From assembly GCA_044352985.1 (NCBI GenBank), contig JBILCU010000021.1, forward strand, positions 1 through 38,017: DNA of 38,017 bases, read 5' to 3'. This DNA comes from JADJDM01 sp044352985 (GTDB taxonomy: Bacteria; Bacteroidota; Bacteroidia; B-17B0; Aurantibacillaceae). Shown here one piece after another: positions 1-8,680 of the stretch. Under the pieces are notes generated by a model. That model did no database searches and was not told the origin of the DNA. It saw only the letters and a program-made list of their open reading frames with translations. The translations under genes were made by a program, and so were the position numbers. Each line of letters starts with the position of its first letter. Position 1 is the first letter of the stretch.

Positions 1-2
1 CA

Positions 3-1022
3 AATCCAAACGACCCTTGTAATTACACTGCAGCAAGTATTTCCTTAACACAAGGTGGTGCATGGAATGCTGCAGATTGTGACGGTGATGGTGTAACCAA
101 TGGAACTGAAACAACTGATGGTACAAATCCAAACGACCCTTGTAATTACACTGCAGCAAGTATTTCCTTAACACAAGGTGGTGCATGGAATGCTGCAGAT
201 TGTGACGGTGATGGTGTAACCAATGGAACTGAAACAACCGATGGAACAAATCCAAACGACCCTTGTAATTACACTGCAACAAGCATTACCTTAACACAAG
301 GTGGTGCATGGAATGCTGCAGATTGTGACGGTGATGGTGTAACCAATGGAACTGAAACTACCGATGGAACAATTCCAAACGATCCTTGTAATTTCACTGC
401 ATCAAGCATTACATTAACACAAGGCGGTGCATGGAACGCAGCAGATTGTGACGGTGATGGTGTAACCAACGGTACAGAAACAACCGATGGAACAAATCCA
501 AACGATCCTTGTAATTACACTGCAACAAGCATTACCTTAACACAAGGTGGTGCATGGAATGCAGCAGATTGTGATGGCGATGGTGTAACTAATGGTACAG
601 AAACAACTGATGGTACAAATCCAAACGACCCTTGTAATTACACTGCAACAAGTATTACTTTAACTCAAGGTGGCGCATGGAACGCCGCAGATTGTGATGG
701 CGATGGTGTAACAAATGGTACAGAAACAACTGATGGTACAAATCCAAACGATCCTTGTGATTACGATGCAGGCAATATTACCTTAACACAAGGTGGCGGA
801 TGGAATGCAGCAGATTGTGACGGTGACGGTGTAACCAACGGCACAGAAACTACTGATGGAACAAATCCTAACGATCCATGTAACTACTTACCTGGAAGCA
901 TTACCTTATCACAAGGTGGCGACTGGAATGGCGCTGATTGTGATGGAGACGGAATAACCAATGGAGACGAAGTTGCAGGTGGTAGTGATCCTAACGATGC
1001 TTGTAGTCCGAAATCTTGTGGG
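3..1022 (+). repeat. In-frame tandem repeat, 123-bp period, eight units
   Basis: Units start at 3, 126, 249, 372, 495, 618, 741 and 864, and the first codons of a ninth are at 987. The spacing is exactly 123 bp (41 codons). The first two units differ at only about two of 123 positions (near 230-245). Units seven and eight are clearly more diverged, and the eighth is the most degenerate. The array probably continues to the left of the window. Confidence 0.95.
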
Positions 1023-1328
1023 TTGTTTATCCCTAAAGGTTTCTCACCTAATGATGACGGAATAAATGATGTAGTGGTTATCAAAGGAATTGAAAACTTC
1101 CCTGATAATGAAATCAAAATCTTTAACCGTTGGGGTAATTTGGTTTACGAAGCTCAACGTTACAACAATGTATCGGTTGTTTGGGATGGAACAACAACTG
1201 TTAACGCTGTTGGAGGAAGTGAAAGATTACCTGAGGCAACCTACTTCTATATTTTAACCTACAAAGATCTATCGGGTAATACTCAGAAAGTAACAGGATA
1301 CATTTACTTAAACCGTAACGGACAATAA
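3..1328 (+). CDS. C-terminal part of a repetitive T9SS type B cargo protein (SprB-like adhesin)
   Basis: The reading frame is open from the first bases of the window, so the start lies upstream and only the last 441 codons are seen. Eight 41-residue units come first, each with the calcium-loop-like motif DCDGDGVTNGTETTDGTNP and two cysteines (DPC and ADC), resembling thrombospondin type 3 repeats. After a short linker comes a gliding-motility-associated C-terminal domain (about the last 100 residues): FIPKGFSPNDDGINDVVV, then IFNRWGNLVYE, WDGT and a final TGYIYLNRNG. This is the type B T9SS sorting signal, so the protein is probably exported and held at the cell surface. The stop codon overlaps the start of the PorP/SprF gene (TAATG), which points to a cargo and its dedicated partner, as with SprB and SprF. 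The N-terminal function is unknown. Confidence 0.9.
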   Translation, partial: NPNDPCNYTAASISLTQGGAWNAADCDGDGVTNGTETTDGTNPNDPCNYTAASISLTQGGAWNAADCDGDGVTNGTETTDGTNPNDPCNYTATSITLTQGGAWNAADCDGDGVTNGTETTDGTIPNDPCNFTASSITLTQGGAWNAADCDGDGVTNGTETTDGTNPNDPCNYTATSITLTQGGAWNAADCDGDGVTNGTETTDGTNPNDPCNYTATSITLTQGGAWNAADCDGDGVTNGTETTDGTNPNDPCDYDAGNITLTQGGGWNAADCDGDGVTNGTETTDGTNPNDPCNYLPGSITLSQGGDWNGADCDGDGITNGDEVAGGSDPNDACSPKSCGLFIPKGFSPNDDGINDVVVIKGIENFPDNEIKIFNRWGNLVYEAQRYNNVSVVWDGTTTVNAVGGSERLPEATYFYILTYKDLSGNTQKVTGYIYLNRNGQ

Positions 1329-2266
1329 TGATTAATATGATGAACATGAAAAAAATAATAGCACTTTTATTTATTGTGATTACTTTATCTGAGGTTTCTG
1401 CGCAGCAGGACCCTCAGTATTCACAATACATGTACAATACCATTTCTGTAAATCCTGGTTATGCCGGAACACGAAATGCGTTAACAGTTAGCGGCCTTCA
1501 TCGAAGCCAGTGGGTTGGTATAGATGGTGCTCCATCTACCCAAACTTTTTTCTTGCACGCTCCGGTGTTCAATGAAAAAATTGGATTAGGATTATCTGCT
1601 GTAAATGATAGAATTGGTCCAATTAATCAATCTTTTATTTATGGTGATTTTGCATATCACTTAAAAATAAATGAACATTGGAAATTAGGTATGGGTATTA
1701 AAGGAAGCGTAAATATGCTACAACCTAAAATAGCAACTCTTGAAACAACAACTGCCAATGATCCAAGTTTTGTAAACTCAACAGTTCGTACAACTGTCTC
1801 TCCAAATGTAGGAGCAGGATTTTATTTGTATGGAGATAGAATGTATATCGGAATTAGTTCTCCAAAATTGTTACAAAATAAAATGAAAATGAGTAATGAT
1901 GTTCAAAATAACATCTTAATCAAACGTCACTTTTTCGTTATTGCAGGAACAGTTTTAAAAATCAATGATGATATGAAATTCAAACCAACTGTTTTAACAA
2001 AAATAACTTCAGGTGCACCTATTTCTGCTGATTTATCTGCTGAGTTTTTGTTGTATGATAAGTGGGCATTTGGGGTATCTCATCGCTGGAAAGAATCTGT
2101 GAGTGGTTTATTTAATGTAAATGTAATGCCACAATTAAAAATTGGAGCTGCTTATGATTTTACATTAACAGACCTAAGAAAATACAACTCAGGTAGTTTT
2201 GAATTAATGGTAATCTATGATTTCATTGTAAAAAAAGACAAACTAAAATCACCACGTTATTTTTAA
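1328..2266 (+). CDS. PorP/SprF family type IX secretion outer-membrane protein
   Basis: The 312-residue protein has a signal peptide (KKIIALLFIVITLSEVSAQ) followed by the family hallmark QDPQYSQYMYNTISVNPGYAGTR-like start, then GLHRSQWVGIDGAPSTQTF and alternating beta strands of an outer-membrane barrel. The length is normal for the family. Three in-frame ATGs lie within the first six codons (1328, 1337 and 1340) and another at 1346, so the exact start is uncertain. The gene overlaps the upstream cargo gene by one base and is followed after 13 bp by an OmpA-like gene, so the three form one operon. In Flavobacterium johnsoniae SprF is needed for secretion and attachment of the adhesin SprB. 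By analogy this protein should serve the repetitive cargo encoded just before it; that pairing is an inference. Confidence 0.92.
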   Translation: MINMMNMKKIIALLFIVITLSEVSAQQDPQYSQYMYNTISVNPGYAGTRNALTVSGLHRSQWVGIDGAPSTQTFFLHAPVFNEKIGLGLSAVNDRIGPINQSFIYGDFAYHLKINEHWKLGMGIKGSVNMLQPKIATLETTTANDPSFVNSTVRTTVSPNVGAGFYLYGDRMYIGISSPKLLQNKMKMSNDVQNNILIKRHFFVIAGTVLKINDDMKFKPTVLTKITSGAPISADLSAEFLLYDKWAFGVSHRWKESVSGLFNVNVMPQLKIGAAYDFTLTDLRKYNSGSFELMVIYDFIVKKDKLKSPRYF

Positions 2267-2279
2267 ATAAATTACATCA

Positions 2280-4517
2280 ATGTATATGAAGTTATTTTTC
2301 TCATTTTTAATTATTACCGGTTTTACATTAACCGCATTTTCTCAATCAGTTAAACTAAAAAAAGCAGATAAATTATACGATTTACTTGCATATAAATCAG
2401 CAGCAGATAACTATGAGGAGTTAGTTGCAAAAAATCAGGCAACCGATCATGTTTACAAAAGAATGGCTGATTGCTACAATAAAATTGGTTATTACGAAAA
2501 AGCGGAGAAATCATATAAGGTGTTATATGATCAGAATAAATTAGATCCGGAAGAAACCTATGCATATTCACAAATTTTAAAAGCTAATGGCAAAGACAGT
2601 TTGGCTGAATTAGTTTTGGATAAGTTTAATAATGTAAAATCAACCGATTCAAGAGCAAAAGAATTTATTTCAAGAAAATCGGAATTCTATAAAATCAAAA
2701 ATTCACCTCCTTTTTTTACTGTAAGAGCTATTCAGGGAAATTCAGTTGAAGCTGATTTTTCTGCGACTTACTATAAAAACAAAGTAGTATTTGTTTCCAA
2801 TCGCGTTCATTCATTACAAAATGTAAGACTGCATTCGTTAAATGATAAACCGTTTTTAGATCTGTTCATTGCAAACAACGATTCATTCCAAAACTTTACT
2901 CAAATTCAAAAATTTGATGCAAGTATCAATTCAAAATTTCATGAAGGACCATCTTGCTTCACAAAAGATGGAAGCACAATTTACTTTACAAGAAACAACT
3001 ATTTCAAAGGGAAATACAGAAAAAGTAAATCAGGTATCAATATGCTTGAATTATTTAAATCAACTAATAAAAATGGGAAATGGGTAACTGAAAAATTATC
3101 CATTGATAATGATGAATACAGTGTTGGTCACCCAACTTTAAGTGCTGATGAAAAAACATTATACTATGCATCCGATATGCCAGGCGGAAAAGGTGGTACT
3201 GATATTTGGAAGTGTACTATCAATGCTGATGGTTCATTAGGAACTCCTGAAAATTTAGGAGATATAGTAAATACAGAAGGAAATGAATTGTTTCCTTTTA
3301 TGTCTAATGACGGAACTTTGTTTTTCAGTTCAAATGGTCATTTAGGATTTGGAGAATTAGATGTATTTGCAGCTTTAATTGAAAAAGATAATACGTTTAC
3401 CAAAGTAATGAATCTCGGAGTTCAAGTGAATAGCGGCAAAGATGACTTTGGTTTTATTTTGGATAAGGATAATAAATTTGGTTACCTGTCTTCCAATCGC
3501 GATGGTGGTTTAGGAGACGATGATATCTATGCGATTTCTGTTATTCGTCCGTTAAAGCAAAATTACATCGTAAAAGGAATTGCTTACGAAAAAGGAACCA
3601 ACCAACCGTTGATTAACACCAAAATTGAATTTAAGGATAAGAGTGGAAATATCATTTCAACCATCACTACCGATGCAACAGGCAAATACCAATTTGAAGT
3701 AGAACAATCAAAAGAGTATGCGATTGAAGGATCAAAAGAAACTTATTTTAATGGAAGCAATGCTTTTAACACCAATGAAATGGGGGATAAAAACGAATTA
3801 GTTAAAGATGTTTATTTAGAGAAAGATCCGGGCTTTTCATTATATGCTTTAATCACCGATGCTAAATCAAAAAATCCATTGGAAAATGTAAAAGTGAAAA
3901 TCATTGATTTAATTACAAATACTCCTTTTGCAGAATTTACAACAACTGGAACAGGTGATTTTAATAAAGCATTACAAAATATTAAGTTAGGAGACAAGCT
4001 TTCATTTTCCATTCAGTTAGAAAGAAAAGGTTATCTAAATAAATCGGTTACATTTAATAAAACCATCAACCAGCGTGGTCTAGTTAAAATTCATGAAGAA
4101 ATGGATTTAACAATGAATAAACTCGAAGTTGGCGCTGACTTGGCTAAAATGATAGACATTAAACCAATCTATTTTGATTTGGGCAAGTACAACATTCGTC
4201 CAGATGCAGCATTAGAGTTAGAAAAGATCGTAAAAGTAATGAATGAATATCCAACTATGTATATTGAACTAGGTTCACATACGGATTGCAGAAGCAGCTA
4301 CGAATCCAACATGAAATTATCTGATAATCGTGCTAAGTCAAGTGCCGAGTATATCAAACAAAAAATATCTAATCCTGAGCGAATATCTGGTAAAGGATAT
4401 GGTGAAACCAAACTATTAAATGGTTGCGCTTGCGAAGGAGCAGTAAAATCAAAATGTACCGAAGCCGAACATCAGGCAAACAGAAGGACAGAATTTATTA
4501 TTTTAAAAATTGAATAA
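2280..4517 (+). CDS. OmpA family protein with TPR, PD40/WD40-like and carboxypeptidase-regulatory-like domains
   Basis: A 745-residue envelope protein. It has a signal peptide (MKLFFSFLIITGFTLTAFSQ). TPR-like helices lie at about 25-120 (YEKAEKSYKVLYDQN). WD40-like PD40 repeats at about 160-410 show the typical strings PTLSADEKTLYYASDMPGG, FPFMSNDGTLFFSSNGH and GFGELDVF. Two carboxypeptidase-regulatory-like folds follow (about 430-600). An OmpA C-terminal peptidoglycan-binding domain (about 625-745) has IYFDLGKYNIRPDA, ELGSHTDCR, NRAKSSAEYI and NRRTEFIIL. It lies 13 bp downstream of the PorP/SprF gene. OmpA/PD40 proteins are common beside SprF genes and probably link the outer-membrane complex to peptidoglycan. 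The precise role here is not known. Confidence 0.92.
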   Translation: MYMKLFFSFLIITGFTLTAFSQSVKLKKADKLYDLLAYKSAADNYEELVAKNQATDHVYKRMADCYNKIGYYEKAEKSYKVLYDQNKLDPEETYAYSQILKANGKDSLAELVLDKFNNVKSTDSRAKEFISRKSEFYKIKNSPPFFTVRAIQGNSVEADFSATYYKNKVVFVSNRVHSLQNVRLHSLNDKPFLDLFIANNDSFQNFTQIQKFDASINSKFHEGPSCFTKDGSTIYFTRNNYFKGKYRKSKSGINMLELFKSTNKNGKWVTEKLSIDNDEYSVGHPTLSADEKTLYYASDMPGGKGGTDIWKCTINADGSLGTPENLGDIVNTEGNELFPFMSNDGTLFFSSNGHLGFGELDVFAALIEKDNTFTKVMNLGVQVNSGKDDFGFILDKDNKFGYLSSNRDGGLGDDDIYAISVIRPLKQNYIVKGIAYEKGTNQPLINTKIEFKDKSGNIISTITTDATGKYQFEVEQSKEYAIEGSKETYFNGSNAFNTNEMGDKNELVKDVYLEKDPGFSLYALITDAKSKNPLENVKVKIIDLITNTPFAEFTTTGTGDFNKALQNIKLGDKLSFSIQLERKGYLNKSVTFNKTINQRGLVKIHEEMDLTMNKLEVGADLAKMIDIKPIYFDLGKYNIRPDAALELEKIVKVMNEYPTMYIELGSHTDCRSSYESNMKLSDNRAKSSAEYIKQKISNPERISGKGYGETKLLNGCACEGAVKSKCTEAEHQANRRTEFIILKIE

Positions 4518-4538
4518 TTAATTCATTTGTTATTCATG

Positions 4539-4561
4539 TTGATAACACAATTTGTTATCAA
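4539..4561. promoter_or_regulatory. Perfect 8-bp inverted repeat upstream of mazG
   Basis: ttgataac and gttatcaa flank a 7-base spacer in the 83-bp gap between the OmpA gene and mazG. No T-run follows, so it is not a standard intrinsic terminator. It could be an operator or an mRNA hairpin, and chance is possible in such AT-rich DNA. Confidence 0.3.
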
Positions 4562-4600
4562 AGAAAATTATGCTGAATTTTCCATTCAAATTCTTCAAGT

Positions 4601-5365
4601 ATGGAAAACGAAAAAAATGCCTTTGAAAGATTACTTACCGTAATGAATGAATTACGAGAAAAATGTCCGTGGGATAAAAAACAAACCATGGATAGCCTTC
4701 GTTACCTAACCATAGAAGAACTTTATGAGTTAAGTGATGCCATTCTGGAAAAAAATAAAAATGAAATTAAAAAGGAATTAGGAGATATACTTTTACATAT
4801 TGTATTCTATGCTAAAATTGCAAGTGAAACAAACGATTTTACTATTACTGATGTCATCAATTCACTTTGCGATAAGTTAATCGAACGTCATCCTCACATT
4901 TATGGTGATGTAACGGTAAATAATGAAGAGGATGTAAAACAAAACTGGGAAAAAATTAAACTAAAGGAAGGCAATAAATCTGTTTTGTCGGGTGTTCCTA
5001 AAACTTTACCTGCATTAGTTAAAGCTATGCGAATTCAGGAAAAAGCAAGAGGTGTAGGTTTTGACTGGGAAAATAAAAATCAGGTTTGGGAAAAAGTACT
5101 AGAAGAAATAGAGGAATTTAAAACGGAGATTGATCATCCAAATCCAAATAAAGAAAATATAGAAAACGAATTTGGCGATGTACTTTTCTCACTCATCAAT
5201 TACGCTCGATTTAACAACATCAATCCGGAAGATGCGTTGGAAAGAACAAACAAAAAATTTATTCATCGTTTTCAATACATGGAAGAAAAAATAAAAGCGT
5301 CGGGTAAAACTATTTCCGATTGCAAGTTAGAAGAGATGGATAAATATTGGAACGAAGCAAAGTAA
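4601..5365 (+). CDS. mazG: Nucleoside triphosphate pyrophosphohydrolase MazG
   Basis: A 254-residue cytoplasmic enzyme that hydrolyses non-canonical or excess NTPs/dNTPs to NMP and pyrophosphate. The start contains the family signature LREKCPWDKKQTMDSLRYL and then the metal-binding helices IEELYELSDAI and KELGDILLHIVF. The second MazG domain also keeps the EExxE and ExxD pattern (EEIEEFKTEI, ENEFGDVLFSLINYARF), and the linker has RIQEKARGVGFDW. The length is typical of the two-domain bacterial MazG. It precedes rlmD by 12 bp, so the two are probably co-transcribed. The ATG start fits alignment with the family. Confidence 0.95.
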   Translation: MENEKNAFERLLTVMNELREKCPWDKKQTMDSLRYLTIEELYELSDAILEKNKNEIKKELGDILLHIVFYAKIASETNDFTITDVINSLCDKLIERHPHIYGDVTVNNEEDVKQNWEKIKLKEGNKSVLSGVPKTLPALVKAMRIQEKARGVGFDWENKNQVWEKVLEEIEEFKTEIDHPNPNKENIENEFGDVLFSLINYARFNNINPEDALERTNKKFIHRFQYMEEKIKASGKTISDCKLEEMDKYWNEAK

Positions 5366-5377
5366 ATTAAACACTAA

Positions 5378-6781
5378 ATGAAAATTAAAAGGCCAAATAA
5401 AATAATTGAAGGGGTTGAAATTATCGACACATCATCTGAAGGAAAAGCTGTTGCTCGAGTTGATGATTTAGTTGTATTTGTAGAAGGTGCAGTTCCGGGA
5501 GATACGTGTACCATACTTATTTCTCGAATTAAAAAAAAGTTTGCTGAAGCAAAATTGCTTAAACTAGAAAAACCTTCACCGCAAAGAATTGATGCAGTTT
5601 GTACCCATTTTGGTTCTTGTGGTGGATGCAAGTGGCAACATTTAGATTACGAAGCTCAACTTTACTACAAACAAAAACATGTTCACGATTCATTAACTCG
5701 ACTTGCAAAAGTTAACTTCCCCGAATTGAAACCAATAGTTGGGGCAGAGAAAAATTACAATTATCGAAATAAACTTGAATTTACTTTTTCAGCAAAAAAG
5801 TGGTTAACCAAAGAAGAAATTGAAAGTGGTAAAGAATTTAATCGTAATGCACTAGGCTTTCATATTCCCGGTTTATTCGATAAAATAATTGATATTGAAA
5901 CTTGTTACTTGCAAAAAGATCCTTCTAATGCCATCAGAAATGAAGTTCGTGATTTTGCATTAAAAAACAATTTTAGTTTTTTTGATATACGAGAAAAACA
6001 TGGATTTTTACGCAACCTACTTATTCGCACGGCAAACACTGGTGAGTTAATGGTGTTAGTTTCGTTTTTCAGAGAAGAAAAAGAAAATCAGGATGCCTTG
6101 TTAAATCACTTAAAATCTAAATTTCCTGAAATCACCTCATTACTTTATATAATAAACCCAAAGGGAAATGAAACATTTCACGATTTAGATGTGCATTGTT
6201 TTTATGGACGTGATTATATTATTGAAGAAATGGAGGGCCTAAAATTTAAAATCGGACCTAAATCATTTTTTCAAACCAATTCGGATCAGGCTTTTGAGTT
6301 ATATAAAATTACAAGACAATTATCAGGATTAACAGGAAACGAATTGGTGTATGATTTATACACAGGAACCGGAACAATTGCTTGTTTTGTGGCTAAGCAA
6401 GCTAAAAAAGTTGTAGGTATTGAATATGTTGATGCAGCGATTGAAGATGCAAAAGTTAATGCAGCACTAAATAAAATTGACAATACTATTTTTTATGCCG
6501 GCGACATGAAAGATATGTTAACTCAGGATTTTATTTCAAAACATGGTAATCCAGATGTGATTATTACTGATCCACCTCGTGCCGGAATGCATGAAGATGT
6601 AATTAAAGTGCTTAATGAGGTTAAAGCTAAAAGAATAGTTTATGTAAGTTGTAATCCTTCAACACAAGCTCGTGATTTAGCTGCATTGGATATAAATTAC
6701 AAAATCATGGAAGTTCAGCCAGTTGATATGTTTCCACAAACGCATCACGTTGAAAATGTGGTATTGCTTGAACTAAGATAA
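5378..6781 (+). CDS. rlmD: 23S rRNA (uracil-C5)-methyltransferase RlmD/RumA family
   Basis: A 467-residue SAM-dependent rRNA m5U methyltransferase. An N-terminal TRAM domain (about 1-60; GKAVARVDDLVVFVEGAVPG) binds RNA. A 4Fe-4S cluster is expected from Cys75, Cys81 and Cys84 (CTHFGSCGGCKWQHL) with Cys176 (DIETCYL). The methyltransferase fold shows motif I YDLYTGTGTIACFVA, the DPPRAGMH motif, and the catalytic cysteine in VSCNPSTQARDL (about Cys425). The C-terminal MFPQTHHVE is also conserved. Bacteroidota often have a single gene of this family, so the modified uracil (equivalent to 1939 or 747) cannot be assigned with certainty from sequence alone. Confidence 0.93.
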   Translation: MKIKRPNKIIEGVEIIDTSSEGKAVARVDDLVVFVEGAVPGDTCTILISRIKKKFAEAKLLKLEKPSPQRIDAVCTHFGSCGGCKWQHLDYEAQLYYKQKHVHDSLTRLAKVNFPELKPIVGAEKNYNYRNKLEFTFSAKKWLTKEEIESGKEFNRNALGFHIPGLFDKIIDIETCYLQKDPSNAIRNEVRDFALKNNFSFFDIREKHGFLRNLLIRTANTGELMVLVSFFREEKENQDALLNHLKSKFPEITSLLYIINPKGNETFHDLDVHCFYGRDYIIEEMEGLKFKIGPKSFFQTNSDQAFELYKITRQLSGLTGNELVYDLYTGTGTIACFVAKQAKKVVGIEYVDAAIEDAKVNAALNKIDNTIFYAGDMKDMLTQDFISKHGNPDVIITDPPRAGMHEDVIKVLNEVKAKRIVYVSCNPSTQARDLAALDINYKIMEVQPVDMFPQTHHVENVVLLELR

Positions 6782-6836
6782 ACTTAAATCAATACCTTAA
6801 ATAGTCGATCCTCAAAAAGTAAATTTTTAATTTCTT

Positions 6837-6865
6837 CACACTTTTTTCATTGCCAAAAAAGTGTG
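6837..6865. repeat. Perfect hairpin, 11-bp stem (copy A of a hairpin family)
   Basis: cacactttttt pairs exactly with aaaaaagtgtg across a 7-base loop. It is followed by caaaaag and then by the shared body at 6876. Hairpins of the same design but different stem sequence occur at 33423, 33557 and 34063. No T-run follows the 3' arm on either strand, so it does not look like an ordinary intrinsic terminator. Confidence 0.75.
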
Positions 6866-6875
6866 CAAAAAGTCT

Positions 6876-6993
6876 AGAAATTGCCAAGGCAATCTCGCGT
6901 ATGGCGCGAGACCAGCTATCAAAAGCTAAAACACCTCCAAGGCTTCGGCGTTTCTTGACGCTTTTAATAGCTTTTGCTGCGCCAATTTCATTT
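6876..6993. repeat. Dispersed non-coding repeat, copy A
   Basis: Begins with agaaattgccaaggcaat (6876-6893). It then has a variable hairpin (tctcgcg/cgcgaga, about 6892-6910), and from 6921 a conserved part with cctccaaggcttc, ttgacgctttta and gctgcgccaatttcatt. The same parts in the same order are found at 33601-33815. The middle is replaced there by unrelated sequence. Confidence 0.8.
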
Positions 6994-6996
6994 TTT

Positions 6997-7246
6997 AATA
7001 GCGGGTGAGCCAGGACGCTGCGCGATGCAGATTAGCGGTGAGCCAATTTTAGCGCAGCACGAGGAACGGCAATTATCCGGTGGATCATTGAGCGGGGTTG
7101 TGGGTGGTGCAAGCTTAAAAATTGTGCGAGGAGCGGAGGAATCGCAGCGTCTTGATTTCTTTTTGATTCTTCCTTCGCACAGCCTGGCTCAAATGCGCAC
7201 TGCGCATTTGCCCTGATCAAGCAAGAAAAAGAATAATCTGCAAGAA
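6997..7246. repeat. GC-rich intergenic block with a perfect palindrome
   Basis: Visibly much richer in G+C than the genes around it. At its right end 7190-7210 is a perfect palindrome: caaatgcgca and tgcgcatttg around one base. Flanking it are a T-rich stretch (ttctttttgattctt, about 7157-7171) and its approximate complement (gatcaagcaagaaaaagaat, about 7215-7234), so the palindrome seems to sit inside another imperfect hairpin. No protein signal was found. Confidence 0.6.
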
Positions 7247-7406
7247 ATATCTATAAATTCAAAAATTTCAGCATTTTAAAACACTCATAAATCAATTGGT
7301 TTTATTGAATCTATTTGCTTTCAGACTTTTTGAGGGATAACTAAATAATACTACTGTTTTAAACGAAATGACCGTTGGTTAATTGAGGTGTTTTAACTTT
7401 TAACAA

Positions 7407-8627
7407 TTAATTGGTGGCATAACAAATAAACCATTTTTTTACGGTTTTGTTTAATACCTCAACATTTAATTGATCGCTTGATTTTGATATGTCTTTTATT
7501 TTCCCATCCCTGAATAAAATTGAAATGCCAATTTTATTTACACTATAAATTTCGTTAGCAACGCTTTTTGTAAAAACAAAATAATCCATCATCTTTGGCG
7601 ATTCAGCAAAACGAGCTGAAAATAATTTTCTTTTCGAATCAATTAGTTTTTTTGAAATAGGCTGATTTTGAATTTCAACTTTATAGAGCTTTCTGTTTAT
7701 TAATGAGGCGCACAAATAACTGAGCACTTTATCTTCATGATCGACCCAAACCTTAATAGCACCAAAAATATCGTAATCATCTAACTTCGAAAATTGTTCA
7801 ACATGATGGTGGTTTTTTATAAAATCTTTTGTGGAAAAGTTATTGTATAAAAAATAATGCAATGCAGGCGAACAAAACAATGACTTGCCTTGGTTAGCCA
7901 ATTCTTTAGCTCGTTGTAAAATTTTAACCAGCATGTTTTCTGCAGAGAGCACCGTTTTATGAAGGTAAACCTGCCAGTACATCAATCTTCTGGCAATTAT
8001 AAATTTCTCAATGCTGTAAATGCCTTTTTCTTCAATTACCAGTTGATTGTTTACAACATTCAGCATTTTAATTATACGGTCGCTACTGATTACACCCTCT
8101 GATACTCCGGTGTAAAAACTATCTCTCTTTAAGTAATCCAATCTGTCCATATCTAATTGACCGGATACTAATTGATGAAGGAATTTTTTAGAGTATTTGT
8201 TTTTAAAAATAGTGATGGCTAGCGTTAATTTACCGTTAAACTCTTCATTTAAACGAGTCATTAACAGTGTTGAAATATCCTCATGACTAATCCCATGAAC
8301 AATGCTATGCTCTAAAGCATGAGAGAATGGACCATGACCAATATCATGAAGGAGAATTGCAATAATAACTGCTTGTTCTTCGTCTTTTGAAATGCTTACA
8401 CCTTTTAGTTGAAGAACTTTTATTGCTTCAGTCATTAACCACATTGCTCCAAGTGCATGATGAAAACGGGTATGTAAAGCCCCGGGATAAACCAAATTGG
8501 TCATGCCCAGCTGTTTGATTCTTCTTAAACGCTGCATGTATGGATGATTGATTAAATCATAGATTAAATCATCCTGAATAGAAATGAATCCGTAAATAGG
8601 ATCATTTATAATTTTGCGTTTATTCAT
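7407..8627 (-). CDS. HD domain phosphohydrolase (SAMHD1/dGTPase-like)
   Basis: A 406-residue cytoplasmic protein of the HD superfamily. It opens with the family string NDPIYGFISI and then HPYMQRLRRIKQLGMTNLVYPGA. Metal ligands fit H56 (TRFHHALG), H94-D95 (LLHDIGHGPFSH) and an Asp in GQLDMDRLDYLKRD (about 159-161). These proteins resemble SAMHD1/dGTPase dNTP triphosphohydrolases, but the substrate of this bacterial subgroup is mostly untested. It is the last gene of a - strand series, 53 bp after the second PorP/SprF gene, and the repeat-filled gap follows its stop. The ATG start immediately precedes the conserved N-terminal motif. Confidence 0.88.
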   Translation of the reverse strand: MNKRKIINDPIYGFISIQDDLIYDLINHPYMQRLRRIKQLGMTNLVYPGALHTRFHHALGAMWLMTEAIKVLQLKGVSISKDEEQAVIIAILLHDIGHGPFSHALEHSIVHGISHEDISTLLMTRLNEEFNGKLTLAITIFKNKYSKKFLHQLVSGQLDMDRLDYLKRDSFYTGVSEGVISSDRIIKMLNVVNNQLVIEEKGIYSIEKFIIARRLMYWQVYLHKTVLSAENMLVKILQRAKELANQGKSLFCSPALHYFLYNNFSTKDFIKNHHHVEQFSKLDDYDIFGAIKVWVDHEDKVLSYLCASLINRKLYKVEIQNQPISKKLIDSKRKLFSARFAESPKMMDYFVFTKSVANEIYSVNKIGISILFRDGKIKDISKSSDQLNVEVLNKTVKKWFICYATN

Positions 8628-8680
8628 TAAAAATTAAAAAAGATAACTGGGCAATAATTATAAAAAAGTTCAATTAAACC

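Larger units (their letters stand above)
6782..7406. other. Gene-free gap made of repeats and hairpins
   Basis: This 625-bp region lies between rlmD and the convergent HD-hydrolase gene. No credible gene was found; the open frames in it lack family features and consist of translated repeat sequence. It holds, in order, a perfect hairpin (6837-6865), a dispersed repeat body (6876-6993), and a GC-rich block ending in a perfect palindrome (about 6997-7246). Beyond that is AT-rich DNA with no recognisable element. Confidence 0.75.

Noticed and set aside
3..1022. CRISPR-like regular repeats
   Set aside because: The 123-bp period is a multiple of three, the whole array is an open frame and there are no unique spacers.
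269..1117. Open frames on the - strand opposite the tandem repeats
   Set aside because: They are antisense to a strongly supported coding repeat, and their repetition simply mirrors it.
6837..6865. Hairpin as a rho-independent terminator for rlmD
   Set aside because: The T-run is inside the stem on the 5' side and no T-run follows the 3' arm, so it lacks the usual design.
6974..7220. Open frames of 60-80 codons on both strands in the GC-rich block
   Set aside because: Both lie in palindromic, GC-rich repeat DNA, have no family features and overlap each other.
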